From Bisporella sp. PMI_857 (lineage: Eukaryota > Ascomycota > Leotiomycetes > Helotiales > Helotiaceae), in assembly GCA_021307315.1 (NCBI GenBank), contig JAJSPD010000023.1, positions 62,001 through 126,000 on the forward strand: a stretch of DNA of 64,000 nucleotides, given 5' to 3'. A model generated the notes under the pieces. It worked only from the letters and a program-made list of their open reading frames with translations. It did not search any database and had not been told where the DNA came from. Made by a program: the position numbers and the translations under genes. Shown here one piece after another: positions 34,191-45,327 of this stretch (positions are counted from its first letter, which is position 1; every line of letters starts with the position of its first letter).

Positions 34191-34817
34191 ATGGTAGAAC
34201 TACCTGCTCTAAGATGGAACCCCTCCGCAGTCTTGAAAATAATCACAACTAGCAACGACATATCATGTGCCGGTATCACTCTGAAGGGTCTACCATGTGG
34301 CTACGACTTGGGCGGAGAGCCTAAGCTGCAAGCTCGCCATTTGCTCAATTTGATGTCCCAAAAATCGCCTCGTGACACACTCGACTCTCTGCCACAACTA
34401 GCACGGCTCTGCCTATGCCAGAAAAACCACCAAAAGCAGGCAATGTCTGTGGTGACCAAGTGGGCTGCTTTAATCGAATCACATGTCAGCAATCTAGAGA
34501 GAGATGACACCAGACGAACCGATCGATCTGTTGACAAACCAGTTCCAAACAGGCGGGACCTTACAATTCACGAGATCATAGCTGAATTAGATGCCCTCTC
34601 CATTCGACAGGCAGAATTGACGTCAATGTTACAAGATGCTAACGCATCAGACACTGGATCGAGATGGATTAGTCCTTCTCAAAATACTGCAAATCTAAGC
34701 AGTCAAACCCCACCGAGTGACTCGGAGTCCTCAAAGTCTGGCCAAGGTGGCAGGAGTGGCTCTCCTTCACGTGATGGCTGGAGGGCTCTCTTGAGGCGTG
34801 GAAAACTCCCAAAGTAG
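34191..34817 (+). CDS. Conserved fungal hypothetical protein (208 aa)
   Basis: An intact single-exon frame. The first half has the pattern CAGITLKGLPCG, ARHLLNLMSQKSP and LARLCLCQKNHQKQAMSVVTKW, a Cys/His-containing module I have seen in fungal proteins, some of which carry a GIY-YIG-type (T5orf172) domain further on. Here only the module is present, followed by a short helical segment (IHEIIAELDALSIRQAELTSML) and a Ser/Gly-rich basic tail. The Cys and His spacing (C-x10-C, C-x1-C-x3-H) could bind zinc. The function is unknown. The start ATG follows a pyrimidine-rich leader with no competing upstream in-frame start. Confidence 0.65.
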   Translation: MVELPALRWNPSAVLKIITTSNDISCAGITLKGLPCGYDLGGEPKLQARHLLNLMSQKSPRDTLDSLPQLARLCLCQKNHQKQAMSVVTKWAALIESHVSNLERDDTRRTDRSVDKPVPNRRDLTIHEIIAELDALSIRQAELTSMLQDANASDTGSRWISPSQNTANLSSQTPPSDSESSKSGQGGRSGSPSRDGWRALLRRGKLPK

Positions 34818-35331
34818 GGTGCACAGACAAGATGAAGACAGGGTGGAGATAGGGCGTATTGGTGTTGGTGAGATTTGTGGAGGCAGAGAACGAGGTGATA
34901 AGCAGTGTAATTGAGGGACTTTGTATTATTATTTATGGAGTTAATCACATGACATTATATTCTCAAAAGTTTTCGAGTTTCGCGAATCAAGGAAACGTTC
35001 ATTGGCCCTCCGTCGATATTTTGTGCTGGGAGAAGCTGGGAGAGTATTGCTAGCCCGCTCTGGATCCTTAAATGTCAGCAGTATACTTCGTTTGATGAGT
35101 CGAGCCAAGGGATGCCACGTAGGATTTACGCCAAGAACATCTGAAAGTTCTTGAAAATGCGAGAGCCCTACCTGATAATGAAGCGTCTTGTAGTGCAAAG
35201 TGAGAGATGTTGCAAAGTTGTGTGGCCTAACTCCCTCTGTACTGGCACCCAGATCAGCATTGCGGTTCAACGAGCGAAGGAGGTGGAAGTTGATAGAAAT
35301 AACTGTTGTCAGTGAAGATTTCATGTATGTC
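34818..35331. other. Intergenic spacer
   Basis: About 500 bp between convergent genes. A long minus-strand frame at 35390-34941 overlaps the end of the next gene in another frame and has no family signal. Confidence 0.4.
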
Positions 35332-35793
35332 TTAGCCGTAGGACTCGATAGGAGCCGCCACTCTTGAACAATAAGCCAAGCAGACACCACTACAAGAACA
35401 ACAAATGTACAAAGCTACTGCCTGCCTATCTACCGGGAGGAACCCTTTCCGCTTCTGTACCGAACCATACTCCAGCGTGTACGGATTGCAGGCCGAGTCC
35501 TGCCGGGCAATTTCTTGAAGATCCACGCCTTTCTGCTGAAAATCCTCAAAGGCATTGTCGGAGAAGCGAGATGGCGAAAGGGAAGGTCTTGGATTGGATA
35601 ATATTTGATAGAGCCCCGTCGATTTACCAGGTTTCGACTTCCGATTATTGGGGTATACCTTGTTGTCGATGAGGTGTTGTTCGAAATCGTTGTCATAGGC
35701 GGAAGATCGTCTGCTTTTCGATGACGCGCTTGTCGGTGCTGTAGATTTGGTCCGCTTGCTGCCAGAACTTCGGGAGTAACGGCTTGAGCTCAT
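35332..35793 (-). CDS. N-terminal part of conserved fungal Ser-rich family, probably truncated
   Basis: Starts MSSSRYSRSSGSKRTKSTAP, then SSAYDNDFEQHLIDNKVYPN and NPRPSLSPSRFSDNAFEDFQ. These are the conserved opening blocks of a large family of fungal hypothetical proteins whose full members run to about 400 residues or more. Here the frame leaves the family after about 115 residues and ends in a Cys-rich hydrophobic tail (ALYICCSCSGVCLAYCS) that looks like read-through of an intron or a decayed end. An in-frame ATG 22 codons upstream (35859) exists; I prefer 35793 from the family start. It is either truncated or has an unresolved 3' intron. Confidence 0.5.
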   Translation of the reverse strand: MSSSRYSRSSGSKRTKSTAPTSASSKSRRSSAYDNDFEQHLIDNKVYPNNRKSKPGKSTGLYQILSNPRPSLSPSRFSDNAFEDFQQKGVDLQEIARQDSACNPYTLEYGSVQKRKGFLPVDRQAVALYICCSCSGVCLAYCSRVAAPIESYG

Positions 35794-36738
35794 CGTGTGT
35801 GAAATATGGACGTCTGTTGGCACGGGATACTGAAAGGTTATGATAAGCTGAGTGGGCATTTCGTGGCTTTTGTTAAGGAGGGAGGGAAATTATGGGAGTT
35901 GGAGGGGAGTAGAAAGGGACCGATTGAGAGAGGAGAACTTGGGGAGGAGGACGATGTTTTGAGTGAGGGGGCTGTGGAGAGGGGGATTGGGAGAGTTATT
36001 AGGCTGGACCGGGAGAGGGGTAGTGGGGATTTGAGATTTAGTGCTATTGCGCTTATGAAGAGGTAGAATCAGGGCAGAGGGAGGATGTGTGTCAACATGG
36101 TTTTAGGGATTGGAGAGCGAATGGGAGGAAAAGGGTTAGTGTAGCGATCATTGATATGCAGCAACCGCATCGATGGCGGCATCACGGCGGCGAAACTCCT
36201 CTTCCAAGGTTGTCCCCGGCAGAGTCATGACAGTCTCAACTAAGCGTCTTTGTATTGGAGGCATCTCGTCGGACAAATCCAAGGTAGCCTTCACATCCTC
36301 GGTAAACTTAAGGCCAGAGAGTTCGTGGCTTGGTAACCTCCCTACAATCAGACCTGGCGTTGGAATGGTAGGATCGACCGCTCCAGAGTTCTTCGCGTGG
36401 CTTTACGACGGCTATGGTGATAATGGCAGCTTCGCAAATTCGCAATGGATAAAGCCTTCGATTGAACGAGAGGTATGGAATGTCTCCCTGTGCTTGTCTC
36501 CCTCGCCATGTATGTGACTGGCCCGCCTGCGCCACGATGCAGCCTTGTGGGCAACACCACCACTGCGTAACTTTCCCACGATCAGCCCTTGGACGTCTGC
36601 TTCCATTCTGTCGGCCTTTGAATCGCATACCTTGCCCCGATATGCCAAACGAGTCTCACGAGTCGCACGAATCGCGCTTGCCTTAAGATCGCTCGCGAAC
36701 CTCACCCATAGCTCTTATACGCCTCTTGTAGTGTAAGC
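35794..36738. other. Region with an unidentified minus-strand coding-like stretch
   Basis: On the minus strand, about 36350-36173 reads LPSHELSGLKFTEDVKATLD, then LSDEMPPIQRRLVETVMTLP and EEEFRRRDAAIDAVAAYQ to a stop. A neighbouring frame at 36705-36412 (DLKASAIRATRETRLAYRGK) looks like the same kind of helical protein. Together they resemble the C-terminal half of a long fungal hypothetical protein broken by frameshifts, but I cannot name it. The remaining sequence shows nothing. Confidence 0.3.
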
Positions 36739-37690
36739 CCGATGGCGAGATTGTCTTTCGCGAACCTACGAGCGGCAATGTCTCCGCCTACGCAATACTC
36801 TCTCACACCTGGGGAAAGGAGGAGGTTATCTTTTAGGATATGGAAGCTAGCGCGGACATGGCCAAGGTTGTGAGCAAGGCTAGGTGGAAGAAGATAGAGT
36901 TCTACGCAAAGCAGGCTATCGCTGATGGACTGCAATACTTCTGGGTAGACACCTACTGTATCGATAAGAAGAATGCGGTCGAGTTTGGCGCAGCGATTAA
37001 TTCTATGTTTCGGTGGTATTAGAACGCTGCGCGCTGCTACGTCTACCTTTTAGATGTCTCCAAATCCGACACTAAAGCGGATGACCCGAGGTTATGGGAA
37101 GAGGCCTTTAAGAGGAGTCGATGGTTTACTCGAGGCTGGACGCTTCAAGAGCTTATCGCACCAAGGCTGGTTGACTTTTTTAGCTTGGAGGGTAAGCGAC
37201 TTGGGAGTAAACTATTGCTTGAGTCTATAATACATGAGATCACGGGCATCGCGAAGAATGCTCTCCGAGGCGATGCATTAACGAATTTTAGCATTAAAGA
37301 GCGGAGGTCCTGGGTAGAGCACCGCAATACTATAATTGAAGAGGATGAAGTGTACTGCTTAATCGGGATCTTCGATATCTCCATGGTACCAAACTACGGG
37401 GAGAGAAGGGACAAGGCATTTAGGTGGCTGGAGGAAGAGATCTACAAGTTACACAAGGGTAAGCTATCTTTTTAATGAGCTGCCTGAAGCAATAAAACTG
37501 ACCACACAGGTGTTGATTTCGAATAGTTTGCTATGGCGATTAACCTCGCGTTATTTCCTAAAGCTGTATAGTTTGTCGCCAGAGAGAAGGAGCTGTCGAA
37601 GATGCACGAGCTACCTCCAGGACCATCAGCCTTGAACTCGATGATACAGAGCGGATATACGAGGCCCTGAGTGCTGGCTATAATCACATT
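36739..37690 (+). pseudogene. HET-domain NLR-like pseudogene with four in-frame TAGs
   Basis: Frame from 36738: PDGEIVFREPTSGNVSAYAI, then LSHTWGKEEVIF-stop-DMEAS. Next come YFWVDTYCIDKKNAVEFGAAINSMFRWY-stop-NAARCYVYLLD and RSRWFTRGWTLQELIAP, then VEHRNTIIEEDEVYCLIGIFDIS and YGERRDKAFRWLEEEI. A 51-nt intron (37459-37509) leads to VDFE-stop-FAMAINLALFPKAV-stop-FVAREKELSKMHEL, which is the entry to an NB-ARC region. TAGs lie at 36834, 37020, 37524 and 37569. At each, relatives carry Gln, so CAG to TAG changes are inferred. No further frameshift occurs before about 37600, after which homology is lost. This is a classic HET-to-NLR incompatibility protein killed by nonsense mutations while the rest of the sequence stayed intact. 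Confidence 0.85.
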
Positions 37691-37832
37691 CCCTATAGAG
37701 CGAAGTTGGGCCTGTTGCTAGGGAAATGCTCCAAGGCGGTTATATCCATAATGTATGTGGTGGAGATACATCTCATATACTGGCGTCCTAGATAATGCTG
37801 ATATGCATTACGTTCAATGCATACTATTCATC

Positions 37833-38680
37833 TCAAACCTCATTGCCAACCTCATCTCGGCTTACTCTCGCCTCCGGCTCCTCACCCATCCTTAGGCCCG
37901 CTCTAAGCTCTATATCTCCACCACCACCACCCCCTCCATACCTAGTAACATCAATCCCCCTCTCCCCAACCATCCAATCCTGCATCGCTAACCACTCGCT
38001 CCACTCTTCCTCCGCGCGTCTAATCTCGCTGTCAGTCGCCGTCTGCAACGGCCTCAAGAACGGCACCGTCTGCTCCCCAATATCATAGCCTTCCCTAGCC
38101 TCCAGCCAATTTGCGCTCTTGGCGGCGAACAAATAATTCCGACGCTCGATTTCGTGTAAGGGCCCAATACCAGCGCGCCACGAGTCACCGAAGAAACTGT
38201 GTAGCATGGGGCGGTATCGAAGCCGGTTACTATCAGGCGGCGAAGGTACAACGTTAGGCTTACGAAGGCTGACCCTTTGCTGGTGCCTCTCCATCTCGGC
38301 AGCGACGGTCGCAGCGGCGGCTGGTGTCGGTGGTGTGATGACGATGTATGTGCTAGACGTAGGAAGCTGAAAACAGAGCCAGAGTGCGAGCTATGCGAGG
38401 AAGAGGAGGCAGAAGAGGAGCCCAACACCGGGTAAGGCTGTTTTTGGAAGGGTAGCGCGGTGTTGATGAGTGCGGCGACGGCTTGGACAAGCTCGCTGTG
38501 TTGGGCGTGGTCGAGGAAGTAGCAGCGGCAGGATTGGAAGTGCGGGTACCAATCGAGGATTTCCAAGGGCTCGTTTAGGCTCAGTTGTGGGTGGTTTGGA
38601 TTGATGTTGCGAGGGGGAGCGGAGACGCCACGATGGAAGGTAAAGGAGGGTCTGGCATCGTGGGAGGGAGTAGAGTCCAT
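37833..38680 (-). CDS. Conserved fungal hypothetical protein (261 aa)
   Basis: Exon 38680-38429, intron 38428-38367 (62 nt, donor GTGTTG, acceptor CTGTTTTCAG), exon 38366-37833. The intron removes a Ser-rich out-of-frame stretch and joins FPKQPYP-like sequence to LPTSSTYIVITPPTPAAAAT, restoring one frame to the end. Conserved-looking blocks are LEILDWYPHFQSCRCYFLDH, VAAEMERHQQRVSLRKPNVV, RYRPMLHSFFGDSWRAGIGP and ERRNYLFAAKSANWLEAREG. A Gly run follows near the C terminus. There are no membrane segments. I recall proteins like this in Leotiomycetes and Sordariomycetes without assigned function. The weak donor means the exon 1 end is provisional. A possible extra 5' exon (38986-38815) would join in frame but is unproven. 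Confidence 0.6.
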
Positions 38681-39981
38681 GATGGCTGAAGTGGAGAATG
38701 AAAGTTAGTTTCTGCGTGTAGTAGAAAGGTATAGAAGGAGTTGAGAGGCAGGCTGTTAATATAGGCCAAAAGGTGAATGGAAATATATATAACAAGTTAA
38801 TTCAACAATGCTCTCACCATCACTCGCCTCCGCGTTGACATTATCGCCATCCTCCTCAGCCTTGTCAGGGTTCTCATATAGCCTTCGGAAATGTCTTAAC
38901 TTAATGTTATATTGCGGTAGTATAGCTTTTAAATCAAACCTCGCCCGTTGAGAAAAGTAAATATTCAGATACAGGCTATCATTCATAGGTCGCTGTTGTC
39001 AGGAATGAGCAGGATGACCCTGCGAACTTCAGCATTGCAGGGGGATGGAGATTAGCGAGAGGAAGGGGCAGATTAGCGAGAGACCAGAGCTCTCGATAGG
39101 TCCGCTGACAAGCTCGATAGCGATGATCCGTGCCTATTACTGAGTAACACAGCTGAGTGTGGCCCACTCCTCAGCTTGGACTGTTATCAGAATGCCATTT
39201 GTGTGAAGCTCCTTGTCTCTAAAAAATATTGGCGCAAACTTCCCGTACCGTCGTCAAATTTGGCCGAGTCGCAGTCCGTGCTTAGCTTGCAAAGGATAGC
39301 TCTGTCTTCGAAAACGCTATGCAAATCGAATAACTAAGGGGCATCAACGCCTTATTGGGGGAGGTCAACTAATGCTGTGCCATTTTATCCTTTCGACCAT
39401 CCGGATTGGATCGATGGCAAATGGAAGGCAGCCCCTACGACAGGCGTGTTAATTTTGGTTTGGTAATAGCAAGCCGCATACTACGCCGTGAATCTGACTC
39501 TTAAGTTTGGGTTGTCTCGTAATTTCTACAAGCACGAACGGTGTATCGCATATAGCTGCAAGTGGATACAATTTTAGCGTAGCTATACATTCTAGAGGGC
39601 ACTCAACAAGAAGGGTAAATGGTAAAAGATCTCACATTATACTATACAATTTGTAGTACAAGGCATTGCATTTTAACTGAGAATTGGGCTGTGAATTGTA
39701 AACATACTTTCGAGACCCATGATCAAACTCAGCTGTTGTCGATCATTTCTATTTGTTAAAACCAAAAACTGTCTGTGCACCTTGGTAATTTTGCTTCTTC
39801 GCCTCATTATACACAACGAACCTCCCCGCCTCTTGATATCGATTTTTGCACTTGTCATACCCCTATATATAATGCCCTCCGGTATCCTTCGCACTCCCAC
39901 TCACTCTATCCTTCGCGAGATGTGTAGGACGTCCTGTAACTCCCCACATCCAGCAAGTTCTCGTCGCATTCGATAGCCACT
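38681..39981. other. Intergenic spacer
   Basis: About 1.3 kb. It contains a minus-strand 76-codon frame (38986-38756) with HFRRLYENPDKAEEDGDNVN that could be a 5' exon of the preceding gene, and otherwise nothing. Confidence 0.4.
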
Positions 39982-40980
39982 ATGACCCCTCTCCCAGACG
40001 ACCCCGCAATATCTCTTGGATTTAAAGAACCCGGCACGGCGATTATACAAACCGTCCAAGCTCAGCATTTAATAGATGTTGAGATTGGAGAGAGCGGGAG
40101 CGACACTGGATACGGGACCGATAGTATCGCATCGGCAACGACGTCCTTAACATCGACCGCGACGAACCATACTTTCGAAAATGGCGGTCGACACCACAAG
40201 TTCCGAGAAGGGGCCTATAATTTCCCTAACGATGATGCAGAGCAGGGGCGAGAGAACATGTTACACGCGATGATAGCCTATCTCTGCCAGCAACTACACC
40301 TCGCCCCCATCGGACCGAAGCTACAGAATATCCTAGATTTGGGCACTGGGACGGGGATATGGGCTATGGAGAGTAGGTCACCGGCCATGACAGGTAGGAG
40401 GATGCTGAACAAGTTGCAGTGGGCGATCAGTATCCCAGCGCAAATGTGCTCGGGGTCGACTTGAGTCCTATCCAACCCGAATGGGTTCCCCGAACGTTAA
40501 GTTTGTGGTCCATGACATCGAAAGTCCCTGGCTTCGCCCTCCAAATTACTTCGACTAATTCACTTGGGCCATAACGTGAGAGCCATTAAAGGCTGGCCTT
40601 CACTGCTGCAGGAGGCCCTCAAGTAAGCCGCTCCTTTCTCACTCACATCGGCGACGTGCTAACAGTACGTACAGACGCCTTAAACCCGTAGATTGGATAG
40701 AGCTGCAGGAAATTCACCACTACCCGCAATGTCACAACGGCAGTATACCGCCTGACCACGCCATCCGACGATTCTGGGACCTTATTATAGAGGGTCTCGC
40801 TATGCTAGTGGTGAACTACACGCAACACCTCTCCTTGCACACATGATGCGTGAAGCCGGGTTTGTAAATAATAATCGGGCTCGCTCAGTCGCAGTGGTTA
40901 CCAATAATCCTATACCGCCAAGTCTCGGTCGAACCTGTTATAAAGGTGAAGATCGACAACATGGCATGATTAGAGGTTGA
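39982..40980 (+). pseudogene. LaeA-like SAM methyltransferase pseudogene
   Basis: Starts MTPLPDDPAISLGFKEPGTA and continues with TFENGGRHHKFREGAYNFPN, then DDAEQGREN and LDLGTGTGIWAME, the SAM-binding motif I of the fungal TAM/LaeA-like class. A 50-nt intron near 40374-40423 leads to YPSANVLGVDLSPIQPEWVP, then a one-base shift to NVKFVVHDIESPWLRPPNYF, and a TAA. Later fragments are LKPVDWIELQEIHHYPQCHN and RFWDLIIEGLAML, then LAHMMREAGFVN in another frame. Order and content match a whole enzyme, but frame breaks and stops inactivate it. Relatives are global regulators or metabolite methyltransferases. Confidence 0.75.
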
Positions 40981-41165
40981 GTCTTAGCGCATCCCCTCCC
41001 TCAACCCTCAATTCGACTTTGTAACTCCAGACTTGACACAAGTCAAAGGTCGAAAAAGCACAAACCACCCCAATCTCTACCACACCAAGCTCTCTCAAAG
41101 TATCAAGACTCCAACGAATCCAACCCGCCATGCGGGAATCTCATCTCATTCCATCCTCCGCTGCG

Positions 41166-41744
41166 ATGTCCGGCTCGTACAACGACCTCGCACCCGCCTT
41201 CACAGACCTCCACATACAACAACAGCTCATGACCGACACAGCTACAAGCTCCTCCTCTTCCTCAACACGCATTGATCCGAACAACTCCGACTCAAAACAT
41301 CTCTCCAGGCCTAAACTCGGCACACGCAAATTGAGTGGCACAATCATCGTCCCTCGCGATGACCCTCATGTCGAAATCCAAGAAGGTGAAGAGACCTTCG
41401 ACCCTGACGACGCCAGAGCAATGAGTCCGCGCCGGAACAGTGAGGACCTAGAGAAGATGGGCCAGGACACAAGAGAGAAATTGTCGCAGTCAGTTCAATT
41501 TCTCATTTTCCAGCTCTACTTATCTCAACATATGCCATGATGCAGCTCCACTCACAAAGAACTCGATAACAGACACGCGAAGAGCGTTCAGGAATCCCTC
41601 CTCAAGATATTCAACCGACTTAAGGCAGTCAAGGAGGAACATGACAAGCTGGATAGCAACAATAAGTTCCTCCAAAAATACATTGCAAACCTGATGTCAA
41701 CGTCGAAGGTCACGACGGCGGGGCAAGTGGCTACGAAGAAGTGA
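41166..41744 (+). CDS. SCOCO-type short coiled-coil protein (164 aa)
   Basis: Exon 41166-41488, intron 41489-41572 (84 nt, donor GTCAGT, acceptor GATAACAG), exon 41573-41744. The join gives KLSQ/HAKSVQESLLKIFNRL, then AVKEEHDKLDSNNKFLQKYI and ANLMSTSK, the short coiled-coil domain of the SCOC family, which acts at the Golgi and in autophagy in animals. The N-terminal part is Ser/Thr-rich with SGSYNDLAPAFTDLHIQQQ and a conserved-looking RRNSEDLEKMGQDTREKL just before the coil. Fungal members share this layout and size. An upstream in-frame ATG (41130) would add 12 residues; I chose MSGSYND as the likelier start. Intact. Confidence 0.85.
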
Positions 41745-41883
41745 GAGGAACCCGGCCATATATAGAATGATCTCGTTGAGGGTAGGGAAACCGGGGCTGT
41801 ATTAATACGGCGTACATTGTAGCTGGGACTGGCTGGAAATTTTTTATGATCGTCGTGTCTGTATTGAAATACAAGACTGTAAC

Positions 41884-42231
41884 TCATAGATCAATTTCAT
41901 TCAAAGGGCATTGGCCAACAGTGGTGAAACAACGGACTCCTAGAGGTTCATGACTACGCTGCCAGTCCGCAAGACAGCCGTCCCCGTTCGTCCAATTACT
42001 TAACAATGAGTTCCGACTGGAATATCTAGTATAAGCAGCGAACGCTACTTCGTTCCTATCATCACTCTCAGTGCTATATCGACGTTTGTTATCTAGTTCG
42101 GACTTGGCCAAGGCGAGGTATTGCTGGAGTGTTGGCGAGATGTTGATACTAGCGGCTGGACATTCTGGGCACTGTGGTTTGCTATAGTCTTTGTCGGTGC
42201 TTGTCCTTGCGGAATTGCACTGGTGGCTCTG
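41884..42231 (-). CDS. C-terminal exon of hypothetical protein with CPEC motif
   Basis: A continuous frame of about 115 codons ending at the stop at 41884: STDKDYSKPQCPECPAASIN, then LQQYLALAKSELDNKRRYST and NSLLSNWTNGDGCLADW. It has the composition of a soluble fungal protein and contains one C-x2-C pair. The frame is closed upstream by TGA near 42237, with two CAG acceptors just after it. The 5' exons are not resolved and no family is recognised. It is close to the SCOCO gene and convergent with it. Confidence 0.4.
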   Translation of the reverse strand, partial: QSHQCNSARTSTDKDYSKPQCPECPAASINISPTLQQYLALAKSELDNKRRYSTESDDRNEVAFAAYTRYSSRNSLLSNWTNGDGCLADWQRSHEPLGVRCFTTVGQCPLNEIDL

Positions 42232-43279
42232 TCCTCAAAGCTTCAACTATCTCATGTTGCATCCTCTTAACGATCGCCTCTCTCTTCCTATCATTTATCC
42301 TCTTTTTGCTGCTCGTCGCTTCTCCAGACAATCCTTTCAAGGTGTTCGCTGCCGTAAGCTTCCTGTACTGTGCAAAAGGCTGGTGATGCCACCGTGATCA
42401 CCATCAAGTAGTCGCAGGGTATCTGCAAATGCAAAATAAGTCGTCCTGTTTGTGATATCATTGAAATTTTCCGTTAATTGGTTTTACAGGTCGTATACGA
42501 TCTCTCGAATAGAACAATGCGTACTTAAAAGGCTAGTTCTTCGCATTTTATGTCAAGTTTATATAAAGGTTTCTCTGTTGTTTCTAACTTGTGAAGACAC
42601 CGCATAACGCACAAAGAGTCATCTTCGGAAACCGGATCCAAAGATAATCAATTAAATAAATAGATCTACACGACAATTCGAATGGCCGATAATCGAACTG
42701 GTGATATCTACTTGCCCTTACCGGTCTCAGCCGCCTCCACAGAAATTCAGTCCAAAAAAAATCTAGCCGCTTTTATACGTTCTGCATATTTTATATCCAA
42801 ATGTTAGATCTAGTCTACTCATTGTAAGGAATAACGTCGTACAAACCACCGGAATAGATTGACCGCATATTTGTTTGTTTCGCAACCAATTTCACGATAT
42901 CTTGAAAGCGGTTATCTCGAAGCCCGCACCTTGATATATGACCAGGAAATGTTGCAGATCGTGGGAGACTAATAAGGATCTTGTCGTTCAGCTTCGGTGT
43001 AAGTTAGAAAGGCTAAGCATCCGTGCGTCTTACTATATCCGGATTTAGCCTATATAACAAGAATAACAGGGTTTTCGGAAGTAAAAATAGGTTGGGCTAT
43101 GTTCGCGACCGCAAATTCTAACATGATTTGTATTGATATCTTGAAGAACATTAGTAGTTCAGAATCCAACTGGACAACGACAAAATTCATCACTATTTAC
43201 ATCTTTAATTCAAACCTTCACTTCGCCGCAAGCATACCCAACGAACGTGCCACTTTACTCAGTAGCAGTCTCTTACAAG
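42232..43279. other. AT-rich intergenic spacer
   Basis: About 1 kb with no supported gene. 5' exons of the minus-strand gene may lie in the first 200 bp. Confidence 0.4.
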
Positions 43280-43615
43280 ATGTGCTATTTCGATCAGGAG
43301 CTTTACACATGTAACGACTGGAAGTGGTCTTCATTCCGTCAGCCTTGCTCGAAAGCGTGCCGCGTAAGTGAAACTTGCAGCACGAAGCTCATTATGAAAA
43401 CACGCTACATTAGCCATAAATGCAAGACCTGCAAGCAAATTGAGGCAAAAAAGCGCCGCATCCGCAAGTTGGATGATAATATCAAGCGCTGGAGTGTTGA
43501 ACCAGAGCGTTGGAGAGCATCGATAGAACGTTCTACGGACGACATCTGCCACTTATATGGCCAAATCATTCAGCGGGAGATGGCCCGATCCATCAAACAG
43601 AACAACCTTCGTTGA
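43280..43615 (+). CDS. Small conserved fungal Cys-rich protein (111 aa)
   Basis: MCYFDQELYTCNDWKWSSFR, then QPCSKACRVSETCSTKL and HKCKTCKQIEAKKRRIRKLD. This matches my memory of a lineage-expanded family of small ascomycete proteins that begin MCYFDQ and carry an aromatic/Cys N-terminal half, a C-x2-C, and then a long basic helix. The His/Cys pairs may bind zinc. The upstream in-frame ATG (43247) adds 11 unrelated residues; the MCYFDQ start fits the family. There is no signal peptide. The function is unknown. Confidence 0.7.
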   Translation: MCYFDQELYTCNDWKWSSFRQPCSKACRVSETCSTKLIMKTRYISHKCKTCKQIEAKKRRIRKLDDNIKRWSVEPERWRASIERSTDDICHLYGQIIQREMARSIKQNNLR

Positions 43616-44288
43616 ACGTAACGATGTTAGCGTTGTTTCTGCCGTTTTGCCACCAGATATTAGCGATAATCACCGGCACGAGGTATCCGTATCTGCCGAC
43701 ACTCTTCGTAAATCCAACCTTTTCAGCCTATCTAGTCTCGCTCTCGCTCATTGTTCCGCCACCATCCAAAAGTTTGAATTCCTCTTTATCTCAGCCTCAT
43801 CATACTCTGCATCCTCCGACAGAATTTAAGACACCTCCGCGTCTGCACAGATGACATCCTCCGTGGTTCCGGTGCCTCTCTTCATATCAGATACTCGGCG
43901 TGTGATATTCTATGGGAGGTTTTATACCCGCAGATGATTGAACCTGGAAGAGGTCTGGGTCCTGCGAGAAAACAAGTTAGAGAGTGAATTCCAATATAAG
44001 AATAGGTATATGGGAAATTACAAACTAGGCCATCTTGAACAAAATCGGCCGAGGGACATTGACAAATTCTCGTAATAACTGATGAGACCTTCTCATAGAC
44101 GGCCCATGCTTCCGGTTGATATTCCCAGGCCAGTTTCGTCATGAGACTCTACAAGACAATGGACCCGAGTACCTCCCTTGACACTCTCGCCTACGCTTTG
44201 CCGTTCGCAGACGTGTAGGTGCTGTGAGCTCTGGCAGAGGCAGAGTTGATAGAATTAATTCGAGCCTTGTTCCAGGCAATGATCGCGG
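43616..44288. other. Intergenic spacer with short frames
   Basis: A minus-strand frame at 44142-43882 (MTKLAWEYQPEAWAVYEKVS) could be a first exon, but I find no continuation. Confidence 0.35.
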
Positions 44289-45327
44289 CTATTGTGGATA
44301 ATTCCGACTATGCATAGTTTGAGACTCGGATTCGAGGTGCTGCAGATACCACAGATCGTCCTCGGAATTCTCATCGTCGTCATCAAACCCGACGGCAGCT
44401 AATACGTCAAGCTGTAGAACTTTTATCTGCCGGCAAGACTTATAGCTGGCGTCCAGATCTCCTTCCATCAGCCTCAAAATGTAATCCGCACAGCGGGCCC
44501 GCACCGTATCTGGCGTGATATTCCGGAATTTTGGAATAGCCTCGCTCGAAAATCCGTGAACGTGCAAAAGGATCACGGTCAGTGCCTTCAGCTGGGGAAG
44601 GGTTTGCAACCAAAGTGCAGGCTCAGTGTAGGGGCCTAAGCAACGTAGCCAGGTCTCCCAGTTCAAAGCAATATGCTGGATACCATTTATGTCATGGAGG
44701 AACCTGGCTCTAGCGTTGTCATCTGCGTTCATGGATTCGCTCGTGCTCTTATTGACAATTGTATGCAGAAACCAAAACTCGTGGGGACCGCCCGCATGCC
44801 ATGTCTCCAAAGAAGAAAATATCATAAGCCTTGTTGACGTAAATGCTCCTTTTATCCTTCGCACACGTATCTGGATTCGCACAAGGCCAAAGTGCATGCA
44901 CCTCTATCGCCGCATTCCTCGAATCCCTGCAGGCATGTAGCAAGCTTGGAACGGGATATGGATGTTGGTGTATGATGCTGAATTGGACACGAGCGCTCTC
45001 CCAAACTGACCGGCTGCAATTCACCGGATCCGGGGCGATGCGATGTATTCGAGGTCCGCCAAGAGGTTCCCCCTTGCATGCGAAGGACCATATTACCTGT
45101 CGCAACTCAGGAGGAAGCTTGGGGAAGCAAGTGAATGTGTTCGCAGATGGCACAAGCTGTAGTTGGAGTTCGTGATTATTCTGCTGCGGCCAGGGTTGCT
45201 CAGCAAGAATTCGTTCAAAGTCGACTCCTTGGGATAGAACTTTTGTAAGAGCAGCGTGATTTTCCATTAGCTCGGAAGATGCTGGCGCGTTGATTGGCTC
45301 TGTTGTTAGGAGGTTATTCGAGTCCAT
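44289..45327 (-). pseudogene. 2EXR-family gene with one frameshift
   Basis: From MDSNNLLTTEPINAPASSEL, the 2EXR block FTCFPKLPPELRQVIWSFAC, then PSLLHACRDSRNAAIEV and IYVNKAYDIFFFGDMA, reads normally. At about 44792-44795 the frame changes: the other frame continues GGPHEFWFLHTIVNKSTSES and on through NGIQHIALNWETWLRC to the stop at 44289. The overlap cannot be an intron because no GT-AG pair fits, so one base is inserted (or two are lost) in the GCATGCGGGCGG stretch. Apart from that the gene is complete at about 345 codons. It is either a recent pseudogene or an assembly error in a short G/C run. Confidence 0.75.

Noticed and set aside
38360..38460. Frameshift in the 261-aa hypothetical gene
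   Set aside because: A 62-nt intron ending in CTGTTTTCAG restores the frame, so no mutation needs to be assumed.
44780..44800. Intron to explain the 2EXR frame change
   Set aside because: No GT-AG pair of workable length lies between the two frames; a one-base indel is simpler.
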